Assembly (NCBI GenBank): GCA_937862865.1
Contig: CALMFJ010000083.1
Coordinates: 1 to 45,736, forward strand
Source: an uncultured Pseudomonadota bacterium
GTDB taxonomy: Bacteria > Desulfobacterota > Syntrophorhabdia > Syntrophorhabdales > Syntrophorhabdaceae
DNA length: 45,736 nucleotides
Direction of reading: 5' to 3'
The notes below the pieces were generated by a model, which saw only the letters and a list, made by a program, of their open reading frames with translations, was not told the DNA's origin and ran no database searches. The translations under genes were made by a program, and so were the position numbers. Shown piece after piece: positions 1-10,186 of the stretch; position 1 is the stretch's first letter; the number at the start of each line of letters is the position of its first letter.

Positions 1-1731
1 TCGGCCGCCTTTTTCTACAGCGCCTTCGTAACGTTCTTCCCCCATGTCATAAGGTCGGCCGGCGTGTCAACCATGACATACTTCGATTCGAGCGCCGCCA
101 TTATCTCGCTTATCCTTCTTGGCAGGTACTTTGAATCAAAGGCCAAGACGAGGACGTACACGGCCATCAAACTGCTCTACGAACTCGCGCCAAAGGAGTG
201 CATCGTCCTGAAAGACGGGGTTGAGAAGCACGTGCCGACGGATTCTCTCGAGGTCGGGGACCTGGTTCTTATCCGGCCCGGGGAAAAGGTGCCCATCGAC
301 GGAACTGTTGTCGAGGGGAGCACATACGTCGACGAATCGATGATCACGGGTGAAAGCATGCCCGTCCACAAAGGGCAGGCTGACGAGGTGATAGGGGGCA
401 CCATCAACGGAAAGGGGTCTGTCACTGTCAGGGCGACACGCATCGGGTCCGACACGGTCCTCGCGAAGGTGATACGGCTTGTCGAAGAGGCCCAGTTCAC
501 GAAGGCACCCGTCCAGCGCCTCGCCGACAGGGTGGCGGGTGTTTTCGTCCCTGCGGTTATAGGAATAGGCGTTTGTGCTTTCCTGGTATGGTTCTTTTTC
601 GGCCCGGAGCCGAGGATCACAAACGCGGTCCTTTCCTTCGTGAGCGTCCTCATCATCGCGTGCCCCTGCGCGCTCGGCCTTGCCACTCCTACGGCCATAA
701 TGGTTGCAACCGGCGCGGGGGCAAGAAGGGGCATCCTCATCAAGAGTGCGGAAGCCCTCGAGCTGACCAACATGACGCGCCACGTCCTTTTTGATAAGAC
801 CGGGACCTTGACCGAAGGTAAGATCGTCCTTGTCGACCTCGTCCCCCTCGACGGCCGCACGGAAGCGCAGGTCCTCCGGATAGCCTTTAACCTCGAGCGG
901 CCCTCGGAGCATCCTTTTTCCGAAGCGTTGAGGAAAAAGATACAGGAAACGGACATCCCGTCAACTGCCGTCGATAATTTTGAGGCAGTCGCCGGAAAGG
1001 GGATCAAAGGGACGATGGACGGGATCTCTTACCGCATGGGCAACAGAGCACTTTACGAGGACGAAGGCCGTACCCTCGACGAAAAGGTAGCGCACCTCTA
1101 CGAGGAGAAAGAGAACGCGGCTGCATCGCCTGTTATTCTGTGGGATGATTCGGGCATCATAGCGCTTCTCGCCTTCAGCGATACCGTGCGGGAGGAGTCG
1201 GCCGGCGTCGTTGGCGACCTGAAGAACATGGGCATCGTGCCGGTGATGATCACGGGCGACAGCCTGAACGGAGCACGGTCGATAAGCGGGCGGGTCGGTA
1301 TCGACACGTATTTCTCCCGGGTCCTGCCCGACCGGAAGGCGTCCATCGTCGAGGATTTCAAGAAAAAAGGGGTGACCATCATGGTCGGTGACGGGATTAA
1401 TGACGCGCCGTCGCTGGCGGTCGCCGATATCGGCGTTGCCATGGGCAAAGGCACCGACATCGCTATCGAATCGGCAGACGTGGTCCTGATGAAAGGTCAC
1501 CTGTCGCGCCTCATAACCCTCATCAGGCTTTCCAAAAAAACAATCAGGGTCATTCGGCAGAACCTGTTCTGGGCGTTTATCTACAACACCCTCGGGATAC
1601 CTGTCGCTTTCGGCGCCCTGTATCCCTTCTTCGGGATAAGGCTCGAACCGATATTCGGTGCGGCCGCGATGGTCGTAAGCTCCATCTCCGTGGTCAGCAA
1701 CTCGCTGAGGCTCAGGCTTTTTAAAGATTGA
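1..1731 (+). CDS. copA: Heavy-metal (Cu-type) P1B-ATPase, 5' truncated by window edge
   Basis: CPCALGLATPTA ion-binding motif, DKTGTLTEG phosphorylation motif, GDGINDAP hinge. Frame is open from base 1 (SAAFFYSAFVTFFPHVIRSAGVSTM...). Confidence 0.93.
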   Translation, partial: SAAFFYSAFVTFFPHVIRSAGVSTMTYFDSSAAIISLILLGRYFESKAKTRTYTAIKLLYELAPKECIVLKDGVEKHVPTDSLEVGDLVLIRPGEKVPIDGTVVEGSTYVDESMITGESMPVHKGQADEVIGGTINGKGSVTVRATRIGSDTVLAKVIRLVEEAQFTKAPVQRLADRVAGVFVPAVIGIGVCAFLVWFFFGPEPRITNAVLSFVSVLIIACPCALGLATPTAIMVATGAGARRGILIKSAEALELTNMTRHVLFDKTGTLTEGKIVLVDLVPLDGRTEAQVLRIAFNLERPSEHPFSEALRKKIQETDIPSTAVDNFEAVAGKGIKGTMDGISYRMGNRALYEDEGRTLDEKVAHLYEEKENAAASPVILWDDSGIIALLAFSDTVREESAGVVGDLKNMGIVPVMITGDSLNGARSISGRVGIDTYFSRVLPDRKASIVEDFKKKGVTIMVGDGINDAPSLAVADIGVAMGKGTDIAIESADVVLMKGHLSRLITLIRLSKKTIRVIRQNLFWAFIYNTLGIPVAFGALYPFFGIRLEPIFGAAAMVVSSISVVSNSLRLRLFKD

Positions 1732-1833
1732 CGCTCCGGCTGTTTGCCGCTTTGCGAGCAAGGCCCTTGCCTCTTGTGCAAATGAGTGAATATGCTACAA
1801 TCATAAGAAAAATAGAATGAAAAGGGGGGCATC

Positions 1834-2271
1834 ATGAAGATACCGGAATATATAACCAAAGACGAGGTGACGAAATTCTGCAAGGCCCTGAAGATACGGG
1901 ACTGGTCAAAATTGAAGGCCGCGAAGGTCATGCCCAAAGAGGCGAAGACCATCCTTGCCGCCGTCAACGAGACCAGGATGAACATCGATCCCGAGGAGTT
2001 CCGCAAGGGCCTCGAGGTTGAACTGGAGCACGGGATACGCTTCACGGACGCCAACATCACAAACAACCATCCCCTCGTCACGGGCAAGATCGTGATAGCC
2101 CATCTCAAGGAATCACTCGACTATTACAAGCTCCTCGAGGTCGCGGAACTCGAAGGCGACCTGCATAAGGCCATCGTGGCCGGGGACCTGAAAAAGGTCA
2201 AGAAGGAATACAAGAAACTGGCGCTGGCAAAGATTACTCTCGCGAAAACGGAAGCGGCACAGGTTAAATAA
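1834..2271 (+). CDS. DUF5661-like small hypothetical protein
   Basis: 145-aa ORF with EEFRKGLEVELEHG..TNNHPLVTGKIVIAHLKESLDYYKLL pattern typical of DUF5661; RBS-like aaaggggggc upstream. Confidence 0.75.
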   Translation: MKIPEYITKDEVTKFCKALKIRDWSKLKAAKVMPKEAKTILAAVNETRMNIDPEEFRKGLEVELEHGIRFTDANITNNHPLVTGKIVIAHLKESLDYYKLLEVAELEGDLHKAIVAGDLKKVKKEYKKLALAKITLAKTEAAQVK

Positions 2272-2319
2272 AGATAGTTTCAAGTTTCATGTTTCAAACA
2301 AAAGCGTAGAACCCCCATT

Positions 2320-2430
2320 TCGTCATCCCGGCGCTTGACGCCGGGACCTGAGGTTTTGTTTTTGTTTCAGGGTTTTTAGAAGATTGAAAAGAAAAAACCT
2401 GGATTCCGGCCTTCGCCGGAATGACGGACA
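2320..2430. repeat. REP/BIME-like paired palindromic intergenic repeat (copy 1)
   Basis: Terminal GTCATcccggcg...cgccggaATGAC inverted halves, each a short palindrome, separated by about 50 nt; same architecture at 3209-3316 and 36347-36459. Confidence 0.8.
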
Positions 2431-2461
2431 GGGGAGAGAAGCCGTTAGCCGCCTTATGCTC

Positions 2462-3151
2462 CTACCTGAGCATTTCCTTCAGCACGTTCAGGGCTTCATT
2501 GCTCGTCGGGTCGAGGGAGAGTGCCTTCTGTGCGTTTTCTATGGCCTCGGATATTGCGCCGCTTTTCAGGAGTGCCCGTGCGAGGCCGATGTATGCCCTG
2601 GTATTATCGGGGTTTTCCCTGATCGCATCACGAAAAACGCCGACGGCGTCACGGACATCCCCTTTACGCGCCAATCCGGTTGCTACGGCAACGAGCACCT
2701 TGGATGCGTCGTCCTTGACCTTCTTGCCCTGCGGGCTCGAGGACATGGCCTCCCGTACCAGGGTCAGCGATGACTCGAAATTACCTTTTCCCAATTCCTC
2801 GAATGCCGCGCCCATGAGCGCGTCGAGAAGGATGTCGAATATCTGGGATTTGAAATCGTCGGGTGACAAACGGTAAGCCCTGCGCAGGGGCGGCAACGCC
2901 TTGCCGTACTGCTTCATGTTCAGGTACGTCCTGCCGAGATACAACTGGGCCTCATAATAATCAGGCTCCGCTTCTGCCGCCTTCTGGAAGAAAGACAGGG
3001 CGCTTTCAAACTTCCCCTGGTCGAAAAGAACGAGCCCGGCATTGAAATCCGCCCTCACTGCCGGGCTTATCGCAACCCCCGCACAGGAAACGAGAAAGAT
3101 GGCCGCCATGGCAAGTACTGCAAGTCCGGGCAACATACCCTTGACATTCAT
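2462..3151 (-). CDS. TPR-repeat lipoprotein
   Basis: MNVKGMLPGLAVLAMAAIFLVSCAG lipobox, followed by TPR-like repeats (FDQGKFESALSFFQKAAEAEPDYYEAQLYLGRTYL). Confidence 0.85.
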   Translation of the reverse strand: MNVKGMLPGLAVLAMAAIFLVSCAGVAISPAVRADFNAGLVLFDQGKFESALSFFQKAAEAEPDYYEAQLYLGRTYLNMKQYGKALPPLRRAYRLSPDDFKSQIFDILLDALMGAAFEELGKGNFESSLTLVREAMSSSPQGKKVKDDASKVLVAVATGLARKGDVRDAVGVFRDAIRENPDNTRAYIGLARALLKSGAISEAIENAQKALSLDPTSNEALNVLKEMLR

Positions 3152-3208
3152 ACTTCCTCCACCAAATACATCCTGGGCCAATTATTGTGATTCCAGCCAT
3201 AAGGCCGT

Positions 3209-3316
3209 GTCGTCATCACGGGCTTGACCCTGGATACAAGGTTTTTTTTACACGTACAGACTTTTGATAAGACCTAAAAGAAAAACCTTGGCTTCCCGCT
3301 TTCGCGGGAATGACGA
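3209..3316. repeat. REP/BIME-like paired palindromic repeat (copy 2)
   Basis: gtcatcacgggcttgaccctgg ... cttcccgctttcgcgggaatgac. Confidence 0.7.
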
Positions 3317-3359
3317 CAAGGGATGGAAACCCGGGCTGCATAAGCCGTTCGCCGTAAGC

Positions 3360-3947
3360 CTATTTTTTTTGCCATCCCCCCCCGTCGTTCTGGATCCACC
3401 AGCCGGGCTGGGACTTGTCCCGCCAGGAGTTCGCGAATATCCTCTGGATCTTGGGCAATGAATCGGAGCCCAGTTTGTTCGCCCGCATGATCTCGTTGTA
3501 AAGGGCGGCCCGGTTGTTGTTCTCCGTGCCCATTACACGGTTGAGGTCCGCCTTTTCCTTCAGGTTGAGGCCCCCGGCGTCCCGCTGTTCCAGAAGACCC
3601 ATGTTGTTCTCGCCGATCGCCCCTTTGTCGTAAAAATTCTTCAGCTGCGGGTAGTTGTCCTTCATTGCCTGCTTGAGGCTCCGTATGGCGGGCGTGGAAA
3701 CGTCTATGTTGATCTGGGCATGAGCTTCCGCGGGCCCGACGAACTTCTTCAGGGAATCGAGAAGCCGGCTCTGCGTGTCCCCCTTCTTCTCTTCGGGCTG
3801 CTTCTGGTCCTTCGTCCCGCGCACATCGTCGACGATCTCGTCCGCCGCCTTCTGGATGGCCGCGGCCGGGAAATAGATATTGACAGTGACGCACGCTGCG
3901 AGCAATATCATGAAGCTCAATGCCAGGTGCCGTAATCTTCTCATCAT
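3360..3947 (-). CDS. DUF1318 (YdbL-like) lipoprotein
   Basis: LLAACVTVNIYFPAAAIQKAADEIVDDV lipobox plus motif and the DUF1318 C-terminal region; directly downstream of an AsmA/YdbH-like gene. Confidence 0.8.
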   Translation of the reverse strand: MMRRLRHLALSFMILLAACVTVNIYFPAAAIQKAADEIVDDVRGTKDQKQPEEKKGDTQSRLLDSLKKFVGPAEAHAQINIDVSTPAIRSLKQAMKDNYPQLKNFYDKGAIGENNMGLLEQRDAGGLNLKEKADLNRVMGTENNNRAALYNEIMRANKLGSDSLPKIQRIFANSWRDKSQPGWWIQNDGGGWQKK

Positions 3948-3968
3948 CTGATCCTCCTTTTAAGTCCC

Positions 3969-6608
3969 TTAATTGACCTTTATTGTCGGGCCGGTGCCAT
4001 CCTTGCTCTTCTGGAAGACCCTGCCGATCCTCTCCTGCATGTCCTTAAAGCTTACCACATTATGGGGGTCCCTGTTCACAACATCTATCCCGCGCAGGAA
4101 GGCCCTTCGTATCAGGTATTCCTTGCCGCCTTCGATGATCTTCCCCCGGATGTTGAAGTTGTCGTTCTCCAGCGTGCACCTGATGCCGATCCTGCTATAG
4201 GGGTATTCCTTGAAGAACTTGTTGATCCCGCTCTTGAGGATGGCGCCTATGCCGCCGCTGCCCGTGCCCAGTATCGATATGTTCTCGATGGCATCGACGG
4301 ATACCTTTTGCGACACACCTCTTCCTCTCACCGTGTCGAGATCGAAAACAAACCGGGAGGGCTGACCGTACTCCACCTCGAGGCCTTTCATGGAGCCTTC
4401 GACAACTCCCGTTATCTTCCCGATCTTTATCGTCTCCGTTATCTTCCCGAGATCTATGTTGTTGAACACGATATCGCCCCCTATCCTGCGCGAGGGGGCA
4501 AAAAGGTTTTTGGCGTACATATCGAGCACTTCGATCCTGCCGCCGAAGATATCGACAGACATTCCCCCTTCTGTCCTCAGTTCGCCGTTCTGGTAGGCGA
4601 CCATCGGAAAACGCGCCTTTACGGTACCGGGAAATGTGAAGCCGGTAAGGTCATTGAGCAGCCGGGGAAGATCGATGCCTGTCACTGTCCCGGCAAAAGA
4701 GAACCGGGGAGACCCGCCGAGCACATCTTTCGCAACGACGTCCCGGATGCGTACCGCCCCGCCGTAAAAAGGAACGGAGATCACGCCCGTCGCGATTACA
4801 TCTGTCCCCGATGCGATAACGGGTATCTTCAGCCCGGACAGGCTATATTCCCCTTTTTTGAACCCCGTGATCATGATCCAGCCGAGATCACGGCGTTCAC
4901 CACCGGAACCCGTGCCCGTTTTTCCTCCGGCGGCAAGATCAAAAGGGACGTCGGCTTCCAGGGCTTTGACATCGAGCGATAGCGCCGGAAGCCTGAACGA
5001 CGATGCCGCAAGCTTCACGTTGCCGCTTGCCTCCAGCCTTTTCTCGACAGATGCCAGTGAGACGTCCGCACTCAGGCTGCCATCCACATCGATCCCCTTA
5101 AGCGACGGCACGGTCTCGGCGAGATAATTCGACAAGAAATCTGCAACGATCCTCTTCATTGCCATATCCCGGGCATCTATGTGAAAACGCCAGCCGTCCT
5201 TGCCAAAATAGCCGTCATACGCATACCGGCCGGTGCTGAAGAGGTCGCACACCCCTTTGATGCGCGATCCCGCTTTACTGCTCGTCACAATGTCCGCATT
5301 TGCGGAAAACGCAGCGCGGTCTTTGGACAGGTCCTTATAGTACTTGCCCCAGAGATATTCCCCCGAAGAGACCCGCGACGACACCTTCAGGGATGTCTCC
5401 TTCCCCCCGCGGGGGAGCGTAAAATTCATGATGACGAGGCCGTTTATCCCCTGGGCCGCCTTTGAACCGTCCGGCGACGCAAACCCGCCTTTTTTGATAT
5501 CCATGGTGATGCTCCCCGAAAGCGACGGCGACCCGCCGGAAAGCGTGCCCGCCATGCGGCCATTGAAGGCACCCTGGCCCTGAATAGACCATTTCTTTGC
5601 CTCTTCCTGCGTCATCAGGGATTTGGCCAGCGAAAAAATGCTCGAGAAATTGAGGTCCCGCGTCTCGAGCGACGCGGATATGGGCATCGCCCCTTTGAGC
5701 TTGAGCCGCGCGGCGCCGTTCAGAGTGCCTATGCCGGGCATGGCGATCCGGACATTGTCGGAGACGAGGTCGCCGGTCTTCGTCAGGTACCGGGCACCTA
5801 TCCCGATGGCGGACTTCTTGAGAACGGCCTCCCCGGATTCCGTCAGGAACACAAACTCTCCTATATTGATATCTGACCGGGAAGTCACTATCCGGTCTTT
5901 TTCAAACTGAACGGGGATCGTTAATTTTACATTCTTCATGCCGGCCCTGCCCGCTGCGAAGGCCCCGATATCCAGTTCAAGAACGCCCTTCCCCAGCATA
6001 TCGGGAAAGATGCCGGTCAACTGCAGCCTGCCCCTGCAACTTCCCGTCACAGAGAATCCTGACTTTCCCGGTTCATTGACGCCGATGAGGCCGGTGAACG
6101 ACAGGGTCCCGCCATGTTCGGGGGAGAAATCCTTCACGGTCAGATCGATCTTTTTTAGAGATATCCGCGTGTCTGACCCTTTGAAGAGAAGCGTGAACTC
6201 CCCGTTCTCCATGGTGAGCAGCCGGACCGAAGGTATCCTCTTGATGAATGACAGGTCGGTCTCTGTCTCCTTCCTGTCGCCCACGCGTATGCGTATTTTC
6301 GCGTCCTTGAGGACGATCTTTTCGACATCACCGCGGAAAGCGCCCTGCGGCGTCGTATCCACCGTGACCCGGGAGCTGGCGAAGATAAAATTCCGGTTGC
6401 GCGTATCGGTGAGGGTGAAGCCTCTCAGGTCAGCCCTGACAAGGGGAAAAAAGGAAAATGACTCGGCGTTGATATCGTACCCGAACAGGGGAGCGCTCAG
6501 CATCGAGACCGATCGAAGGAGAAGCGGCGTTCTGGCAAGGACCGCGAGCCCTGCTGCACAAGCAGCAACGAGGATAATGATCGTCAGAACGAACCTCTTG
6601 TTCCTCAT
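3969..6608 (-). CDS. AsmA/YdbH-like inner-membrane anchored protein
   Basis: N-terminal TM (MRNKRFVLTIIILVAACAAGLAVLA), long beta-rich AsmA-like repeat body; start chosen at MRNKRF. Confidence 0.75.
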   Translation of the reverse strand: MRNKRFVLTIIILVAACAAGLAVLARTPLLLRSVSMLSAPLFGYDINAESFSFFPLVRADLRGFTLTDTRNRNFIFASSRVTVDTTPQGAFRGDVEKIVLKDAKIRIRVGDRKETETDLSFIKRIPSVRLLTMENGEFTLLFKGSDTRISLKKIDLTVKDFSPEHGGTLSFTGLIGVNEPGKSGFSVTGSCRGRLQLTGIFPDMLGKGVLELDIGAFAAGRAGMKNVKLTIPVQFEKDRIVTSRSDINIGEFVFLTESGEAVLKKSAIGIGARYLTKTGDLVSDNVRIAMPGIGTLNGAARLKLKGAMPISASLETRDLNFSSIFSLAKSLMTQEEAKKWSIQGQGAFNGRMAGTLSGGSPSLSGSITMDIKKGGFASPDGSKAAQGINGLVIMNFTLPRGGKETSLKVSSRVSSGEYLWGKYYKDLSKDRAAFSANADIVTSSKAGSRIKGVCDLFSTGRYAYDGYFGKDGWRFHIDARDMAMKRIVADFLSNYLAETVPSLKGIDVDGSLSADVSLASVEKRLEASGNVKLAASSFRLPALSLDVKALEADVPFDLAAGGKTGTGSGGERRDLGWIMITGFKKGEYSLSGLKIPVIASGTDVIATGVISVPFYGGAVRIRDVVAKDVLGGSPRFSFAGTVTGIDLPRLLNDLTGFTFPGTVKARFPMVAYQNGELRTEGGMSVDIFGGRIEVLDMYAKNLFAPSRRIGGDIVFNNIDLGKITETIKIGKITGVVEGSMKGLEVEYGQPSRFVFDLDTVRGRGVSQKVSVDAIENISILGTGSGGIGAILKSGINKFFKEYPYSRIGIRCTLENDNFNIRGKIIEGGKEYLIRRAFLRGIDVVNRDPHNVVSFKDMQERIGRVFQKSKDGTGPTIKVN

Positions 6609-6771
6609 GGGCCCCCCTCCGGGGCGCGGCCTGCTGCTTAAGCAGGCCGTTTCAGCCACCTGCGGTGGCAGTTCCAGGTTTCAGGCAAAAACACACATCA
6701 TCAATAAAGACCCCGTCTTCCCGGGAGAGTCTTGTCTTTCATTATTATATCCGTTATTGTACTTGAAGGCT

Positions 6772-9039
6772 ATGCCTTTGGCGCTTATTTTTTCACTGCT
6801 TGTGCTTGGTTTTTCGGGGATCGCGGCACAAACGGTCCTTATCAGGGAAAGCCTCATCATTTTTGGCGGGAACGAACTTTCCCTGGGGATCATCATAGGC
6901 GCGTGGGTCATCTGGGAGGCCCTCGGGGCGTATGCCGGGGGGCGCTTGCCGCGGACAGACGCGAAGGTGACCGGCAGCCTCATAGCCGTGAACATCCTCT
7001 TCATCCTCTTCTTCCCGGCCACCATAGCGGCGATACGGATGCTTAAGATAATGGCCGGGCTTCCGCCCGAAATGTCACTCAGCATCACTTCGATCTTTGC
7101 CTCATCCCTCGTCATCTTTCTGCCGTGCGCATTCACGCACGGCTATGCCTTCACCGCATCCTGCCGCCTCTACGAGCAGACGTCCGCAGCCCGCACTGCG
7201 TCCGCTGCCCGGGGTTATTTCTTCGAAATGGCCGGGACGGTCATCGGCGGCGCTGTCGTGAGCTATGTTCTCATAACCCGGGTCCACCCGGTCCGCACAG
7301 CTTTCCTGGTGTTCGCCATCATGTCGCTCGCGTGCCTTGCCCTCGGCGCTGGCCGCACTGCGGGACCGGGGCCGCGAAAGGCCTTTGGCGCGGCGGGCCT
7401 CGTTCTCACGGCGGCCGCCGTCATATGTATGGCCCGCGGCCTTGACACCTTTATCGAGAACCGGTCGATCGGCGCCGAATGGCACGGCCGCACCATCGTC
7501 TCCTATCAAAACTCGCCTTATCAAAACATCGTCATCACGAAAGAGCGGGAACAATACACATTTTTCACTGACGGGACACCGGCGGCGACCCTGCCCACAC
7601 CCGATATCGTCCGCATCGAGGAGATCGTGCACATACCCTGCCTGGCCCACGGGTCACCCCGGACGGTCCTTATCATCAGCGGAGGCCCCGGTGGTGTCAT
7701 CAGCGAAATGCTCAAATACCCGGTGCTGCGCCGTATCGATTATGTCGAAATAGACCCCGCGTACCTCGCTGCGATCGCACGTGTCCCCTCAAACCTCGTC
7801 AGGTCCGAGCTCAACGATAATCGTGTACGCGTACATTACACGGACGGGAGGCGCTTTGCCAGGGCAACGACGGGCCGTTACGATATCGTACTGTCCGGCG
7901 TTCCCGCTCCCCGCACGCTGCAGGCCAACAGGTTCTTCACCGCCGAGTTCTTCCGCGAGATAAGGAACATACTTGAACCGGACGGCATCTTCGTGTTCAC
8001 TCTGCCCGGCTCCCTCGCCTATTACGACAGGGAGCTCAAGGACATAAACGCCTCCATACTGCGCACGGCGGGAGAGACATTCGGGAGCATCGCGGTCGTT
8101 CCCGGTGAGGAGAACATATTCATGGCATCTGCGGCGAGGACGGCTATCGATCTCTCGCCGGACACGATGGATATGAGGCTCAAGGAGTACGCCCTGCCGC
8201 TTAAACTCATTTCGCTGCCGCATCTTTCCTACCGCCTCGACCCCGAAAAAAGGGAATGGTTCCGGTCGGCAATGAAGGGCTCTGAAGCGAAAACCAATCA
8301 TGACCTTGCACCGATGGGGCTCTGGTACGCGATAGCGTTTGACAATGCCCTCCACGATCCCTCATTGAGGCGGGCCTCTGCATTGCTCGAAAAACACGGC
8401 GTCATATTCTTCCTCGCCGTGACCGCCCTGCTCGCATCTGCCGGGTTTGCATTCCGCACACGATCGGCCGCAGTCCCCGTCTGCTTCGTGACGTTGACGA
8501 CCGGCTTTGCCGTCCTGGTACTCGAATTGCTGCTCATATTCATATACCAGGTATGGTCCGGCTACGTTTTCCACGAGATAGGAATGCTGATAACGATGCT
8601 CATGACCGGCATGGCGCTCGGAGCCCTGTCGGCAGGGAAATTCCTGGACAGGTTCGGCACCGCCCTTCGGGCATTGATGGCCGCTGAGGCGATCCTGGCC
8701 GCTGTATGTCTCGTCGTGCCGGCCATATTCCTCGCCACCGGCATGTACCTCAATCCGGGCCGGCTATCAGCCCGCCTTATGTCCCTCACACTTCTTTTCA
8801 TAGCGGGGTTCTTCGCGGGAATGGAGTACCCCGTTGCCGTGGAAGCGTACAGGAACGTACGGCCGCAACGGACGGCGGTGGGCCCCGTCTACGGGCTCGA
8901 TCTTCTCGGCGGGTTCGCCGGGGGCGTTGCCGGGGGGTTTTTCCTTTTCCCTGTCATGGGGCTCGTAAAAACGTGTATCGTTCTTTGTGCCGTCAAGGTG
9001 TGCGGGATTCTTATGCTGTCATCTCCCCGGAAAAAATAG
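6772..9039 (+). CDS. Membrane-embedded spermidine synthase-like protein (TM - aminopropyltransferase-like Rossmann domain - TM)
   Basis: In-frame ATG at 6772 inside the overlong 5938..9039 ORF. Multiple TM helices flank a methyltransferase/spermidine-synthase-like core (VLIISGGPGGVISEMLKYPVLRRIDYVEIDP). Confidence 0.8.
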   Translation: MPLALIFSLLVLGFSGIAAQTVLIRESLIIFGGNELSLGIIIGAWVIWEALGAYAGGRLPRTDAKVTGSLIAVNILFILFFPATIAAIRMLKIMAGLPPEMSLSITSIFASSLVIFLPCAFTHGYAFTASCRLYEQTSAARTASAARGYFFEMAGTVIGGAVVSYVLITRVHPVRTAFLVFAIMSLACLALGAGRTAGPGPRKAFGAAGLVLTAAAVICMARGLDTFIENRSIGAEWHGRTIVSYQNSPYQNIVITKEREQYTFFTDGTPAATLPTPDIVRIEEIVHIPCLAHGSPRTVLIISGGPGGVISEMLKYPVLRRIDYVEIDPAYLAAIARVPSNLVRSELNDNRVRVHYTDGRRFARATTGRYDIVLSGVPAPRTLQANRFFTAEFFREIRNILEPDGIFVFTLPGSLAYYDRELKDINASILRTAGETFGSIAVVPGEENIFMASAARTAIDLSPDTMDMRLKEYALPLKLISLPHLSYRLDPEKREWFRSAMKGSEAKTNHDLAPMGLWYAIAFDNALHDPSLRRASALLEKHGVIFFLAVTALLASAGFAFRTRSAAVPVCFVTLTTGFAVLVLELLLIFIYQVWSGYVFHEIGMLITMLMTGMALGALSAGKFLDRFGTALRALMAAEAILAAVCLVVPAIFLATGMYLNPGRLSARLMSLTLLFIAGFFAGMEYPVAVEAYRNVRPQRTAVGPVYGLDLLGGFAGGVAGGFFLFPVMGLVKTCIVLCAVKVCGILMLSSPRKK

Positions 9040-9070
9040 TATAATAGCAGGGAATACATAAGGTTTTACG

Positions 9071-10186
9071 ATGACGGAAAAAATGAGAAGACGGGATTTC
9101 ATAAAGATCGCCAGCCTTGCGCCCCTTATGCTCTCCCTTGATCTGCGTACAGCTTCGGGTGCGGGACCCGGGCCGGGGTACCAGGAAGCCAGGTACTACA
9201 AGAAAGGCCCCGCAAAGATCGTGGACTGCCAGCTGTGTCCCCGTCAGTGCACCCTTCCCGACGGTGAAACGGGGTTCTGCCGGGCGCGCAAGAATATCGG
9301 GGGCAGGCTCTATTCTCTCGGGTACGGGTCGCCGTGCGCGGTCCATATCGACCCCATCGAAAAGAAGCCGTTCTTCAATGTCCTTCCCCGGACATTGTCT
9401 TTGTCCCTGGCAAGCGCCGGCTGCAACCTGCGCTGCAAGTTCTGCCAGAACTGGCAGATATCGCAGGCATCGCCGCTCGATACGACCAACATGAAGATGT
9501 CCCCGGATGATGTCGTGAACGCGGCCGTGCAGAAGGGGTGCCGGAGCATAGCCTACACCTATACCGAACCGTCCAATTTTTACGAGTATATGTTCGACAT
9601 CGCGAAAATCGCCCGAAGGCGCGGCATTATCAACGTATCGCACTCGAACGGGTATATCAACCAGGCACCGCTGAAGGAGCTCTCCAGGTACATGGACGCA
9701 GTCAACATCGACCTGAAGGGCTTTTCGCCCAATTTCTATGCCACGATGTGCGAGGGTGAGCTCGACCCGGTCCTCTTATCGATCAAGACCCTCAAGCGTT
9801 CGGGGGTCTGGGTGGAGATAACAAACCTTGTCCTGCAGGGCTACAACGACGACGAGAGGATGATAACAGCAATGTGCGCCTGGGTCGGCAAAGAGGCCGG
9901 TGCCGATACGCCCGTCCACTTCTCCCGCTTCTATCCCATGTATAAACTGACCGGCGTATCGCCCACACCGCTCAGAAGCCTTGAACGCGCCCGGGAGATC
10001 GCGATCGCCTCGGGCCTCAAGTTTGCGTACATAGGAAATATTCCCGGCCATCCTGGAGAGAACACCTACTGCCCGAAATGCAAGAAGCTCCTCGTTCAAA
10101 GATCGGGTTATAATGTACTTGCCAACGTTATAAAGGACGGTAAATGCCCGGATTGCTCGACACGGATAGGGGGGATATGGAAATGA
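9071..10186 (+). CDS. amrS: AmmeMemoRadiSam system radical SAM enzyme with Tat-like leader
   Basis: RRRDFIKIASLAPLML leader; CQLCPRQC; radical SAM CNLRCKFC motif; adjacent Memo/AMMECR1 fusion. Confidence 0.88.
   Translation: MTEKMRRRDFIKIASLAPLMLSLDLRTASGAGPGPGYQEARYYKKGPAKIVDCQLCPRQCTLPDGETGFCRARKNIGGRLYSLGYGSPCAVHIDPIEKKPFFNVLPRTLSLSLASAGCNLRCKFCQNWQISQASPLDTTNMKMSPDDVVNAAVQKGCRSIAYTYTEPSNFYEYMFDIAKIARRRGIINVSHSNGYINQAPLKELSRYMDAVNIDLKGFSPNFYATMCEGELDPVLLSIKTLKRSGVWVEITNLVLQGYNDDERMITAMCAWVGKEAGADTPVHFSRFYPMYKLTGVSPTPLRSLERAREIAIASGLKFAYIGNIPGHPGENTYCPKCKKLLVQRSGYNVLANVIKDGKCPDCSTRIGGIWK

Noticed and set aside
136-1007. Long minus-strand ORFs opposite copA
   Set aside because: Antisense artefacts of high GC content; composition not protein-like.
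5938-6771. N-terminal 278 aa of the 1033-aa plus-strand ORF
   Set aside because: Antisense to the AsmA/YdbH-like gene, with low-complexity Ser/Arg/Pro composition. The real start is the ATG at 6772.
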